Below, piece after piece: positions 25,213-37,898 of a stretch of 64,000 nt of DNA. The position numbers and the translations under genes were made by a program. The stretch is from Pachypanchax playfairii (Eukaryota; Chordata; Actinopteri; Cyprinodontiformes; Aplocheilidae): the NCBI GenBank assembly GCA_006937955.1, contig SSNP01000083.1:1692867-1756866 (forward strand). Direction: 5' to 3'. Numbering within the stretch: the stretch's first letter is position 1; each line of letters begins with the position of its first letter. The notes below the pieces were generated by a model. The model was not told where the DNA came from, ran no database searches, and saw nothing but the letters and a program-made list of their open reading frames with translations.

Positions 25213-26560
25213 CTCCTATCGTCCTGCCCTATGTCTGGACAAACTTACTCTACAACAGGTGTAGTTTAATTTATTTCCTCTCTTTTGTGGCCTGTGGACA
25301 ATTTTCCACATAAACCAGGATGTTTAGATTTCCAGTAATAAAGTTTCAAATATGTATATTTATGGACTATCACTGCAGAATTTTGAGGAAGATGCATTTA
25401 CAAAAAGTGACCAAATGCAGGAACCAGAGATGTAAATAAAGTGATATGGCAGGAAATCGAGAATCGGAGTCAGAATCTGTCGTTTCTCAGGGTGTGTCTC
25501 TTTCTGAATGAGAAACTGATGATTCAGGAGAAGAGACAACATGAAGAGGACCAGTTTTGTGGTGCAGGTATCATTTGATAGTTGTTTTTGCCTCATGGAA
25601 GTCCTGACATATACAGTCTGAAATTAAAATTTAAAAGTGTTGCACAATGTATGTGTGTGTCAGGGGTGGGGTCAGGGGCACACAATGTTCTAGCACCAAC
25701 CAAAAGTACTAGAGCTGGCTCTGCTTCAACACACCTGATGTAGCTGAGCTGGTCATTAACAGGCCTGTGCAGAACCTGTTAACATGACGAGGAGGTAATT
25801 AAATCATGTGAATCAGGTGTGCCGGAGCTGAAAAGCATCTAAATATACAGGATAATGGCTCTGAAGATTAGAGTCTTGGTCTAGAAGATGTTATATATTT
25901 TCATATTGTTTTACTCCCAAAATAAATCATTCATGTATTTTGGAAAGAACACATGAATTAATAATCACATCTATATAAATAAAGAGGAGAATACCTTTTA
26001 TTAGTGATCCCTTTTCCATTTTTAGAGAAATTATCAAACTCTTCAATCTATCAAAAAACGTACATGTAGCTTTAAGTGTATGTGTGGAAAAAAAGAGATC
26101 TGTTCCTTTGTAGAAATGGTGCAGTAATTTTTTTAAGCTGATTCTTTCCGTCTCCAGTTTCCTTCCATCTTTTCTTGCTTCCCTGTTATCTGCATTATTT
26201 CATCAAAAACCACTCAGATAACAGACTGGAGAACTCAATTGACCTTGACTGAGTGCAGGAGAGAGGAGACAGAGAGGGAGGAAACTGTTTTAATGTCTGT
26301 CAGTATGTCTGTTTTCACACCAAGACAAAAATTCTAATTAACAAAATAACCTCGTCATCCTCAACAAAACGTCTGGATGATGCAGAGGTACAAAAATCTC
26401 TTAAACTCCAGGTGATTAAAGTAAAGTTCAGATCGTTTGAAGTGGGTTCATGTGGGAAGGTTATGATTAGTTAATCTCTTACTTGTTGAAGGTAGCTCTT
26501 TGAACAGCCTGTTTTTTTAATATAAAACTTCATTCTGACCAGAAACATTAGCTAACAGCT
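25213..26560. other. Intergenic with one dispersed repeat
   Basis: No gene. The segment 25660-25885 (tcaacacacctgatgtagct and aatcaggtgtgccggagctg) matches a common fish interspersed repeat with inverted halves, probably hAT-derived. The rest is AT-rich DNA with nothing recognised. Confidence 0.55.
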
Positions 26561-26561
26561 G

Positions 26562-26967
26562 GTAAGTGGCCTGTATTTTTATAGTGCTTTTCTAGTCACT
26601 GACCATTCAGCGTGCTTTAACACTACAAGTTGCATTCACTCATTCCACACTCAGTGACATGCAAATCGGGGGGTTAGATGGGGTTCGACAGCTTGCCCAC
26701 TTTGACATGTGGAAAGGGAAGGCCAGGACAGGGGCGTGTCCAGAGGGGTGGCCAAGGGGGGCCCGGGCCACCCTTCCTATTAGACTTGTCTAGTTTATAT
26801 GTTAATTAATGATATGTTAATATAATAATCATTCTATAATTCTGTTAAAACTTGATTTTTAAGGGCTCATTTCATGTGCCACCATATCTGAACACGCCCC
26901 TGAGCTGGGATTAAACTACAAACTTTTAGACTGGGAGGTGACCACTCTTCCCTCTGAGTCACAGCTG
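26562..26967 (+). repeat. Common fish interspersed repeat, interrupted by a hAT miniature element
   Basis: The left part (ggcctgtatttttatagtgc, 26570-26589, then acaagttgcattcactcatt) and the right part (ctgggattaaactacaaact ... gagtcacagctg) are the two halves of a very common teleost repeat. They are separated by the insertion at 26729-26902. Related fragments occur at 51363-51570 (+) and 63028-63203 (-). Confidence 0.65.
26729..26902. mobile_element. hAT-type miniature inverted-repeat element (174 bp)
   Basis: The ends CAGGGGCGTGTCCAGA and (complement) CAGGGGCGTGTTCAGA match at 15 of 16 positions. The flanking 8-mers ggccagga and agctggga could be a diverged 8-bp target duplication, as hAT elements make. 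It is nested inside another repeat and has no coding capacity. Confidence 0.75.
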
Positions 26968-29110
26968 GTCATAGTTGGACCAAAACCTTGCTGGACTGTG
27001 GCTGTTTGAAAACCCCAAAACACTATAGCTGCTTTAAGCAAAAGCTGATTTTATAAACTACACTGTCAACAATTTTCATTACTCGGTTATTATGGCAGGA
27101 ATAATATTCCATAAGGATGAAACAGATCATTTTAAGTTTATGGAAATGTTCTCATTTAGGTTTATCCTCAGTTTGAACACTTGGTAGTGTTAATGTTTAA
27201 ATTAGATTTATATGCTTTTCATGTGTTTATTACTTTTTTCTGCCAGAATAATGTCTGGTATTTAATGGGTTACTCTATTTCTCCATGAATTAAAAAGTTT
27301 TTTAAATACACAATCAAAACAAATTTGAGATTATATTATTTTATTAAATGACAAATGATGATGACTGCTTGTGAAACCAGCTCCAGAAGTGACTGACAAG
27401 ACAAACAGAGCAGAATGACAGTGACGGTGTCTGGCTGCTGTCAATACAATGGAAAGGAGCCAAGTGTAAAAAATCAAAACCCTTCATCCTGCCAAAGATA
27501 ATAATAAATCTCTCCACAGAAAAACTGCTGACCAGTTTATTATGCATATTCAAACAACAAATAAATAAATAACTCTCCCATCTCAGCCAACAAATCGGGG
27601 AAATATTTGGCCATTTAATCATCAATTTTTTAAAAGAAGCTGCAACACACTGCATAAGCACTCAGGACTCATGGGACAAATGCAAACTTGACTAACTGCC
27701 AATAAGTGGTTGGGCTTGATTTTCAAGAGCTATTTTCCTCCTGTGTCCTTCCATTGCCTCACACGTAGGACCGTGGTGTAAAGCCTGTGCCCAGACAATT
27801 AACTTGGCCTTGTTGTGGATAGTACACATGCACATCCATACCTAATTGGCTATTAACTGCAACACATTTTGGAGCTGTTTTATAAAAATCCTATGCACCA
27901 ATAGCAGAAGCAAATCACAGCTAAATAAATTTACTTTCACACATGCCTCGCAGCACAGTTTATAACAGCCTACTTCTCTGCATGTAAATGACCTTCTGTC
28001 CTGGATCTTTGATTGCAGATCAATGACTGTTTGCTTTATTTCAGCATTCAGCTCTGGTGAACCACAACGCCACAGGGGCAAATGTTGAACAGAGAATTTA
28101 CAGGTTTGCTATTGAGCACTTTGAAACAATGAAAGCTGCTTTTGAGCTATTAAACAAACATGAGAATAAAGTGGCTGCCGCAGACCGAGATTAACATGAT
28201 AGATACAATGTCGAAGGGTGTAATTATTCTTTACTGACAAGAACGTTTAGCCTCCGGAGCGGAACGGTGTTTACTACAAATACTGCCACCACGCTTGACC
28301 TAATCATGAGTCGAGAATTACCTGACGGCATTCAAATTGTGTTACAGATGATTTCTGTGATGGAGCTGACATTCTCAAGTAATCAGCTAATTGTACTGTA
28401 TATTACTGCATTGTAATTTTATATTGTCCGCATTTGAAAATGTACCCAAAATCATTTGAGCACTTATTTTTAAATTTATTTGACTTTGAATACCCAAACG
28501 TTATGGTCAACTGAAAACTAATAAGTTAGAAAACAAACTCTGAGCACATCTGGTGTATCACTGAATTATATTTAGAACTGCACCAACATGTTGTTAGTTG
28601 TTATGATGATATACTGGACATGCGCACAGCCTCTTTCACTTTAAGGAGACTTGATTCAATGTAACATGTTTCTCTACATTTCATTTCAAATACATAATCT
28701 CTCACTCCTTACTTTGCTGGACATCATCAACCATCTGTTGAAAACAACATTGGTATATGTTCATTTCTTAATTTTTCTACGCCTCTCTGTCAGCTCTAGC
28801 AGTTTCCATTTGCTTGCCTTTAAGTAGTTGCTTTTAAATGTTTCATGAGCTTTGACAAAATGTGGCCAAAACAGCATTTCTCTGCCGAACAAGCTTCAAA
28901 AAGTTCTTGAGTTATAGAAATTGATTTCTTTTAGTGAGTGTCATGAGAGACACAGTGAGGGAAGAATGACATTGTTTTCTTTCAGAAATGTCTGTGAGAT
29001 TTTTTGTCTTTTAAGAGCTTTATCTGTTTTTGTGTAATTACATGATTACTTTGGTTTGGCTGCTTCTTGACCAGTGCTCTTTTGCAAAAGAGATTCTGAT
29101 CTCAGTTAAA
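26968..29110. other. Gene desert with candidate regulatory stretch
   Basis: No gene or transposon was recognised. The interval 28085-28410 is complex, non-repetitive and balanced in composition (for example gctgccgcagaccgagatta and gtgtaattattctttactga, the latter with a homeodomain-type TAATTA). It is a candidate conserved enhancer of the irx2 domain, by inference only. Confidence 0.5.
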
Positions 29111-29119
29111 AATCCAGAT

Positions 29120-29258
29120 AAAATAAAACAAAACAAAACGAAACGAAGCGAAGCGAAGCGAAGCGAAGCGAAGCAAAGCGAAGCAAAGCAAAGCAAAGCA
29201 AAGCAAAGCAAAGCAAAGCAAAACAAAACAAAACAAAACAAAACAAAACAAAACAAAT
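29120..29258. repeat. Pentanucleotide microsatellite with ordered variants
   Basis: About 27 five-base units in blocks: AAAAC, GAAAC, GAAGC (with AAAGC interspersed), AAAGC, then AAAAC again. The open frames running through both strands here are a by-product of the repeat and not genes. Confidence 0.95.
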
Positions 29259-29624
29259 TAGCATCACATTATGTTGTTCTTTGCTGTGGCAAATTGTGGA
29301 AAGGCTAGCTAGCTGTAGTGTTTCCTGTCTTGCATGTAACAGTCAGGATTTCTTTCAATTTCTGTGGGAATAACTGTATAATGTGAAACCACTGGTAGTG
29401 TAAAGGTTAATACATAATTGTTATTAAAAACTACTAAATGTTTACAACTGAAGTAGAATCCACTTTGTAACAGGCCGCACTGTTATTAGCAATTAGCTTG
29501 TCTGTCCTGTCAAAACGTACTCGTTTCTCCAAACTGAAGCCGTTCAAACAGCTAGATTACATAATAATACATGTATTTATACTTACTTTTTTACAAACGT
29601 TTTTAGTGTAACTGTATTAGTCAT

Positions 29625-29700
29625 TGACTGGTGACCTGTTCCAGTTATCAACCCATTCAATGACAAGCCCCCCCCCCCGCGCAGGTACAGAAATGATTGA
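29625..29700 (+). repeat. SINE-like repeat tail fragment, copy 4
   Basis: The fragment ttgactggtgacctgttcca followed by a poly-C run and gcaggtacagaaatgattga resembles the 3' tail of the copies at 22170 and 22500. Confidence 0.5.
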
Positions 29701-29954
29701 CTGCATTAGTCCTCTTCCTGTATCCTCCAACCACTATTGGGTTACAGTTAGGCACATTTAAATAGATGCGTTTTTAAGCTGAAACCAAAAACCCTAAACC
29801 AATAATTTGATGTATTTTTAGTCTACATCACATCTTCATTCCCTAATGCTATTTTTTATCAAATATGAAGTTTTTAAATTTGGAGTCACAACGCCAAACA
29901 TGGATATAACATATATTCATTATTTTTTATGAACTATACATCTCTGCATATGTT

Positions 29955-30265
29955 TAACTCTGACTGCATATTCTGCAACATCTTGATGATTCCAGTCTTT
30001 TGGAAAAATGTTCTGTGGAGCGATGAAACAAAAGTAGAACTTTTTGGAAGGCGTTAGTCCCACTACATATAGCATGAAACCTACAGGGTTTTTTCCAAAA
30101 AACAACACGTAGTGGTGGTAATGTGAAGGTCGGGGACTGCTTTGCTGCTTCAGGATCTGAACAGTTTGTGACCAAGCTCATTCAGGTTATGGAGCAAGTC
30201 AGTGATGCACAGCAGCAAGTCCATCTCAGATTGGTTGAAAAAAAAAAACAGCATCAAGCGTTTTT
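29955..30265 (+). pseudogene. Tc1-like transposase fragment, highly degenerate
   Basis: The + strand stretch around 29975-30050 (tggaaaaatgttctgtggagcgatgaaac...) encodes traces of the WKNVLWSDETKVELFG catalytic motif of Tc1 transposases. It is followed by a degenerate GGG-V-GDCFAASG region at about 30110-30160. No terminal repeats were seen, so this is only a scrap. Confidence 0.6.
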
Positions 30266-30269
30266 TAGA

Positions 30270-33200
30270 ATGAAGTCTGGACTTTAAAAAAACTGTTATT
30301 TGAAGGTTTACCATAAGTTTGATTGATTTTAATTTTTGACTAAATCAACAGGTGACACCGAAATTGTATCTTGTTGATTTTTATTCTTCTTGTTTGCAAA
30401 CAAACAAGGCAGAAATTCTACATACAGCACACAATCAGACCTATAGGTTAAATTGGAGAGTGGAACTTGTTTACATCAGCGAGCAACAAGACCTGTATGT
30501 AGAACAGCAGACCAATTCTGCCATCATTGCCAACTCCTGACTGTCCAAATATGGCAATCTCTATATTGACTTGCCAGTTTATTAAAGCCATGAGTTACAG
30601 TCCAGATTCAGATCATGTGTGAACATACAATGTTGTGCATGCAGGTGATTTTGTGTTGCATGCTTTGTTTGGCTGGCACACGCCTGTGAGTCCATCCATG
30701 TGCACATGTATTTGTGCCCATACAATCTGTGCGTGTTCACTTGTGTGCACTAGCTGGCATGTCATCTGATGTCCGCAGTAATCCAGCAGTGGGCCTGTTG
30801 TGGATTATAGCCGGCTCCAGGGGATGGGAATCCCATTCCCATTTACAGCTTTCCTTGGCAGGAAAAAGGGAAAGATGCCTCTCTCCATAGCCTTCACACC
30901 GGTTGGAGCCTCAAGGTTTGTTTGTCTGCTGCTTTTACACAATATATTTATATTTATAGAAGTTGGTTAGTGTGTGAAGTCTGTGTTATGTCCTACTTTA
31001 TGCCTTAATAACTAGTTTCTGCCAGTCTTCCACCGGTATACTGTGCTTTTATTTTAAAAAAAAAAGTGTAAAAAGGGTTATCTGGTTCTTATCTCTGTCT
31101 TTTGTGATATAGTTTTAGACATACTGGTTAAATATGTAGTACATAAAGATAAGCAGAAACCTTTTTTTTTACTATCCCTCCTTTTTGTAAATCCAATGTT
31201 AGATTCCACTTGGGAAAAAATAAGTTAGTTGCTCGCGAGGGGAAAAAAGAGAGAATGCAGTTGTATCAGTTTGGCCTTGTCTAAGAGACACTCTTACAGA
31301 AACATGTTGTAGATCTGTGGTGGCATTTCTGTCATATCTACCACACACATATTTTGTGCAACAACAACATAAAATTTCATCATGATAGGATTTGTTCTGA
31401 AGCCACCCAAAACTCAAACCAACACAAGAGCTGACCTCTTGAACCTTCAGATACAACCACCTTCTCCCCTATGACAATTTAAATGCCACCTTTCTTCCAC
31501 ATGGATAAAAAGAAAAAAAAAAATGTGTGTGTGAGAGTGTGTATGTGTGTGAGTGTCTGGGACTTGCAACTCGATAGCACAACAAAAGAGCTGTGGTGGC
31601 AAGTCCCCACACAGACATTATATGTCAGCATCACCGTCATACTGTTAGCTGTCCCAACTGTACAAAGCCATCCTCATTCAGGGCACCAAACCAAGGTCAG
31701 CCTGGATTAGCCGTTAGTAACCCTATCAGGTCCAGCACAATGATTACAAAGCCCAGTGACACTGGCTGTCAGCAGACTCTTTCTAGGCAACCCTATCTGG
31801 CCGACCCTTGGCTACAGAGCCACCGGAGAGGGTTTGTCCATTTCAAATTGTTTCCCCTTTGTGTTTTCCTTTATTTCCCCTGTTTGATTTTCGGCAACCA
31901 TTTCGTTCATCAATCAGCCTGTATGGATGTCTGTGTGTTTGAAACCCATGCTGCACATAATTCCTATAATTTTTGGATTTTTTTTCTGTTCCCCCTCCAT
32001 ATAGCCCATCTTTTGTTTGTTCCTTCTAAAGCCAACAGCCATTCCACCTACCTGCCCCCCACCCCCACCCTGGCATATTACTAAATACACCACATGAATT
32101 GTTGATTGAAATGTATCACTGTCTTTAAATCACAATAACTTTTCCAACTTGCTCTGCAGTATATTCTGAGGTTAGTTTATTCAAAACTCCACACCTGTCT
32201 TGTGCAGTACAGTGGCTAAAAGAAATGCTTTATATCATGAATCAGACAGTGGCACACTGTTTGCCTTGTATCCCCAATTCAGACAAAATGTCAGAATAAA
32301 GCAAAGCAAAAAGACTTGTGTTTTACTACATATGTTGTTGTTGTTTGCCTGCCCTTTTTTTTTCTTTTTTTTTTTTTATCCAAGAGGAATTACACTTCAA
32401 TCCCATCCATTTACTGCTTCACTTTCCTCCCTTAAAACCATTTTTCCTCAACGTCTGTGTCTGTTAGAAGCATGTAAAACAAATCAAACCTGAAGAAAGA
32501 GCTCTCTTGTGAAAAGAGAAGTATATAAACAACAACATCAGTGCTAGCAGCGTCATGTATTTGAAGCTATGTAGCAACCAATGTTCTCCTCTCCAGCACA
32601 TCAGAGGCACCCTTGCTTCAGTTACCCTAAAGGTACTGGTTACAAAGTGATGGGGTTTAGGGTTTTTAACTTGGGGCGAGGGGCTGATTTCAAACCCCCT
32701 CTGCTGCCAAGCGCATGGACGGCTGCTGATTAGAGGAGGGCTGGCAGCAGTGGGCAGATGCCAGGCAGGAAGAAAAATGACGGCCTGTCACCATGTCTGC
32801 CACCCTCCACCCCCCCACCCTTCTCTGGTAACCCCTTCCTCCATCACTGACCCCTCCCTCAATGTACAAAGAAATCAGACCAAAGAGATTTATGTGACAA
32901 ACCCTAAGAGGGGATGAGATACACTGCATCAAAATGCAATATGTGTGATGTTCTGACAGATACACAAAGTCATGTTCAGCAGCATTTTTTTTTCTCTCTT
33001 TCATAGAAAAAAAAAATGATCTCAACAGTTTTTGGCAGCTGCTTTGATCACGTGAAGCCAAAGTCGGCAGCGAAATTGTAGAATAAAAAGATCACAATAG
33101 AGTTTTTCCCCATGCTTTCCTGCTCGCGCCCACATACAAACAAGAGCACACAAACACACGCGTGCTGGTTCGCTTTGTGCAAGTCCGAGATACCAAACAT

Positions 33201-33812
33201 GCGTTTGCCAGCCCAATGGCGGTTTCAATAAATAAATAAATAAACACACTACGAGCTCTTTTGGGAGTCTTTCAGACAGTTGACTTGGTTGGAGCATAAC
33301 ACACACCGTCTCAAGTGATGTTCGATTAGATGAGCAATAATAGCAAGTACAACATCCCTTTCAAAGTAAAAGCTCTTGAATGAGTCTCAAAAAATGGATG
33401 TGACAAAAACTGCTTGTAAAAAAAAAAAAGACAAACTTTTTTATTTATTTTTTTGCACAGTTGTTAGCAGTTCTTGGAAGCTGAGCTTGTTTATTCCAAA
33501 CAGCCAAGATTAGACTTTAATTCTTTTGTTACATGATTTTGTCAACTTTTTATAAACACATTGCATTTTTTAATTCTCTGCTTGTCATGCAGATCATTTC
33601 AGGGCTGCACCACGCATGCGTTTGTAGAGATATGGGAATGCTCACAACTCATAAATGATAAAATGAACAAAAGCTGATGTTTTTGAAACATCAGAAGCCA
33701 AAATGTGTTTTTCTTACACAAATCATCAAAGCTTTATTCTTAACTAGATGTTTTATTTTTCTCAGAGGGTTGTTGCAGTCAGCAACAATTACAAAACAAG
33801 TAAACTACATTG
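30270..33812. other. Gene desert upstream of irx2
   Basis: No gene was recognised. Complex stretches at 30740-30920 (gtggattatagccggctcca), 31590-31930 and 33020-33090 could be regulatory. T-runs occur at 32356-32378 and A-runs at 33418-33430. The open frames seen here have low-complexity translations. Confidence 0.55.
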
Positions 33813-33813
33813 A

Positions 33814-33886
<73 letters not shown>
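33814..33886. repeat. (ATT)n microsatellite
   Basis: About 24 uninterrupted ATT units. Confidence 0.97.
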
Positions 33887-33887
<1 letters not shown>

Positions 33888-35689
33888 GTGCACAACATTT
33901 CCGGGAGAAAATTTATGAGAAATCACAACTGTTTCTGAAATATGAAGGTTTTTTTCTAATTACCACATCTGGTTGTAACACTGTAATGGATTAACAAAGG
34001 AACTGTAAATATGTTTGTCCTTCAGACTGAAACATTAATTGTTTTTTGTTTTTTTTATGTTTGACATTTTAAATCAAAAAAGTCAATTAACTAAGATTAA
34101 TTAAATGAGTAAAACATTATAAAATACTCTTTTAGTTTCTTTCAGTCTAAATTAGTAGATTCATAAAATCCCAGATATATTGTGGTTTTACTGAAGGGAA
34201 ATGATGTTTTCTCACTTTTTCAGCTTCTTTGGTCCAAACAGGTGATCAACTTCACACACAGAGTTCTTTTTCTTTGTCTGTCTTTCTGTCGAACCTGAAG
34301 CTTCTCTGTTTCTCTGTGTCTGCCCACTTTACTGTCTGAACTACTCGTACCGTCTTTGCATGTCACTCCCTCCATCTGCCCTCGTTTCCCCCGTCAGTCT
34401 GTTCACTCCCTTCTCCTGTATCTCCAACAGGCTGAAATATATTTGGAGGTTCAATCTGTCTGAAACTGAGACCTAGAATGCACCACTCTGGAGTTTAACA
34501 CACACCCACACACTCACAAAACTATGCTCTGATAGGGCAGCAGGTGCACTTTTACAATGTCAATTTTCAAATGTGCACACATTAAACAATTTACATGCAC
34601 GTGCATGCGCTCTTATTGTTGTGTGTTTAGACATTTGGACTTTTATAGACATCCCAAACATCCCTCAGTGGTACAGAGAGGACAGTTATAGGATGCCCCG
34701 TGTGTAGAGAAGACAGTGCCCCCTGGTGTGGATTGCACAGTACTTCCACTCATCCAAATCTGGACCCGATCTGTTGAAAGAGTTCGGATTGATTAGTCTT
34801 GCCTTAATAGAGAAACTATCGTGTGCCTATAAAGGAAATAAAAATAAGTTCTGTAAACAATCAGCACGTTTAACCAAAGGAAGGAACAATTAACATCTTG
34901 GATCATTAGAACTATCTATCTTACAGGAAAGAAGAAAAAAAAAGACTTTAATTAAAATTTGAATTATAAAAATCAACTACAATTTGGGCACTATATATAA
35001 ATATATTTTTATGTACACAGAATTTATCAACTTTTCAAGCAGCAGATCTGATATTTTTTATTTTGCTTCTGAAATGGGTTTTTCAATTAATTTATTAAAT
35101 CCAGAACCAGATTTTTGTCTCTTTATTATCATTGCTGATTATATAGTATAACAGGCCTTTCAGTTTATTGACACAGCCTCATATCAAGAGCATGTCTCTT
35201 TAGAATAAACATTACTGAATTATGGTGAACTTTATGGGGGAAGTTTTATGTCTGATTTTGTTTTACAGAAGTAATTTAGTCAAATATATGAATAACATGT
35301 GAGACCAGAGTCATTATGATCTCACTCTCTTTTCCTTTGGATATATTTTCTGTATTATTTATTGACAATTGTACTTGTTCTAATAGGCACCATAAATAAA
35401 AGAACTCTGCTAACAGGATACTAAATTGTTTGGTGCTGTTTACAACTCGTCTGCATTAGAATAACAAGCATCTGATGGGTGGAAACGTTTGTTTGGATAA
35501 ACGCTGATGAGGAGAACTGCTTCTTCTCAGCAGCTGCCGGAAATGGCGACAGTCTCAAGTTTGTTTATTTGTTTGTTTGTATGTTTTACTTGTTTGTGTC
35601 GTCTTTATCAAACAGATGATCTATAATGATAGAAAATAAATTAAAGTTCTCAGACTATTTATTCAAAGGCACGCAAAGATGCACATCAA
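33887..35689. other. Intergenic, no gene seen
   Basis: AT-rich DNA between the ATT microsatellite and the irx2 upstream GC-rich block. No coding region, transposon end or known repeat was recognised. Confidence 0.6.
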
Positions 35690-36535
35690 TTCAAAATACC
35701 GCGAGTTCACCAGCAAGCGCGCGCACACACGCACACACTGAAGTGGTGTTTGTGGTTAACTTGGTGTGTGAATGGAGGAACGACTGCCCCTCGTAAAGCG
35801 ACAATTACCCACCACCAACAGCTTTATTGCCAGTGATGAATGGAATTGTAGTAACAAGGGATGAGCGTAGTTTAGATGTGCTAAGTGGTGGGATTTAAGA
35901 AGCGCAGGACGCCCCCCGCGTGCCAGTGCGCGCTCCACCAGGTGGGGGGCTTCGCGCACGCTGGTCGGTGGCCGTGGAGAGGACAGCATTCGTGGCGGAC
36001 TGACCAAATAATCAGCTGAACATGAGGAGTCCCCTCCAAGATATAATGTGTGTCGGACTCTCTTTCATCGTTTCTTTTGACAGTGCGGGACATTTGGAAA
36101 AACTCAGAGCCACAAGTAAAAAAATAAACAACTTAGTCCAGTCTGAAATAAAATGGCAGATATTTCGGTGTTTTTGATATTATTTAGGGGGGAGAAAGAA
36201 AAAACAGCGTTCCAAAACTGACTTGAACTTCCAATCTGTGGTGGATTGTCCCCGAAACAGAAAGCGCTGACGGCAGTTTGGAGAACCTGCGTGCGCAACC
36301 CAGTTATACAGGTTGTGCGTTCGTCTGATGTATGTAGGTTTAAAAAAATCCACTCAAGCAGGACTAACAGAAGAAGAAGAAGAAGAAACAAATACGTTCT
36401 GTGAAGTTAGAGAGAATCTACTTCTTTCTAGTATTGGTTTTGTTCCGAGGCTCCATTTCTATCAGGCACAAAGGGGGCGGGGATGGGATATTCAGATGAA
36501 CCGGAGTGACAGCTCCAGTTTCCCCCAATGCTCGG
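35690..36535. other. GC-rich upstream region of irx2
   Basis: No gene was recognised. The interval holds a CG/CA dinucleotide stretch (35716-35739), then a CpG-containing block at about 35905-35990 including cccccccgcgtgccagtgcg, and a polypurine run of GAA triplets near 36372. Base composition differs sharply from the AT-rich desert further upstream. It may be the distal part of the promoter CpG island, or contain a divergent non-coding transcript start. This is inferred from composition only. Confidence 0.3.
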
Positions 36536-36539
36536 TGTG

Positions 36540-36887
36540 TGTGTGTGTGTGTGTCTGAAACTCAACTGGCTCCTTCCCTTCCTAACTCCTCACTTCATAG
36601 CGCTGCGCACTAAAAACATCGGACGCTAGGGGATCAAGACGCATGCCACATTACCTCTATGTGGGCACTTTAACAGATCTTTCGGGGGCTTTTTTCCCAG
36701 TAAGGGGGCTGCGGAGGGAGGCCTTTTTATTCCCACTGTTTGATGACTGTTTGCACGGCTGATTGTTCGGTTGATTGTTTATATTGCAGCCGCTGTTGTC
36801 CGCAGCCTTGTGTGTGGGTTTTTTTTTCCTTTTTTCCTACTTTTTTTTATATCCCTTTGGAATCAGTGAACTATTGCGCGCTCACCA
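36540..36887 (+). promoter_or_regulatory. irx2 proximal promoter / 5' UTR (approximate)
   Basis: This is the interval immediately upstream of the irx2 start codon. It begins with a short GT microsatellite (36536-36554) and continues into moderately GC-rich DNA with a T-rich stretch at 36820-36850. I see no clear TATA box and cannot place the transcription start. The assignment rests on position and on the usual TATA-less, CpG-rich promoters of developmental genes. Confidence 0.4.
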
Positions 36888-37127
36888 ATGTCCTATCCTC
36901 AGGGTTACCTCTACCAGCCCCCGGGCTCTCTGTCTCTTTATTCGTGTCCGGCTTACGGGGCCTCGGCTCTGGCTGCTCCGCGGAACGAGGACCTGGCGAG
37001 GTCGTCCTCCGGCTCAGCCTTCAGCCCCTACCCCGGGTCGGCTGCCTTCTCCGCCTCGGCGGGTGCAGGTTTCTCCAGTCCGCTGTCATACTCCACGGAC
37101 CCTGCTGCGGGATTCTCACCCTACATG
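36888..37127 (+). CDS. irx2a: irx2 coding exon 1
   Basis: This exon codes for 80 residues, from the ATG in context CACCAATGTCC to the ATG codon just before the donor gtaaaaac at 37128. It ends in phase 0. The Ser/Ala/Gly/Tyr-rich N-terminus ends in GFSPYM, where mammalian IRX2 has a closely similar sequence. The start is supported by the conserved MSYPQGYLYQ opening. The open frame running on past the donor is read-through into intron 1. Confidence 0.93.
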
Positions 37128-37566
37128 GTAAAAACATCTTCCCGTGTGTTACTTCGGAGCAGGTGAATGTTGACGTTTTAAAGTCTGTAAGCGCGCGCAG
37201 TATTTAACAGTTTTTCACGGGCGATTAGTCATGTTTTTGTTTTTCTAATGAGTGTGGAACTTTCTATTTAACTACTATGTACTTATATCAAATGGCCTTC
37301 CACAAGGGCTCTTCTTCCTTTAAAGTACTTCACCCCCTCGTCTTAAATGGGACTTTGGGGCTTTGAGCTGATAACTGTTGGCTTGACCGACGCTTAACAC
37401 GCGCAGTTGTGCCCAAGCGAGCTTGAGAATTTACACGCGCGCGTTTGAACTCTTAAATAAATGTTTCCCTCAATTATATTGAAAACAATCAAAACAAAAA
37501 ATACATGTTTTCATTTTTTTATTCTTCATTAAAATCGCAAGAGTGGAAGAGGGGTAGAGGGGGATG

Positions 37567-37615
<49 letters not shown>

Positions 37616-37857
37616 TCAAACTTAATTCTCAGCTGAATCAAGTGAATTTTAAGGTGAAAAGCATGACTCGTAGTGTGTTAATGTCACAGGGAGCTTCAAG
37701 CGTTCGAGGAAAATGTTCGTATCAAGTGATTTGCTAATGGGATTTGTGATGCTGCAAGAAGGAGAGATGTTAACAAACCAGCCAGCACACAAAATAAAAC
37801 CAAAACAAAACAAGGAAATCTGTCAAACGAGAGGAGGTTAAAAAGGTTATTACACTC

Positions 37858-37898
<41 letters not shown>

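Noticed and set aside
29030..29308. Open frames on both strands through the pentanucleotide array
   Set aside because: Low-complexity Lys/Ala/Ser or Phe/Cys repeats generated by the microsatellite.
33677..33994. 105-codon frame with a poly-Leu run
   Set aside because: The Leu run is the (ATT)n microsatellite read in one frame, so there is no gene evidence.
36740..37207. 155-codon frame overlapping irx2 exon 1
   Set aside because: It is in another phase from the conserved Irx2 N-terminus and crosses the exon 1 donor.
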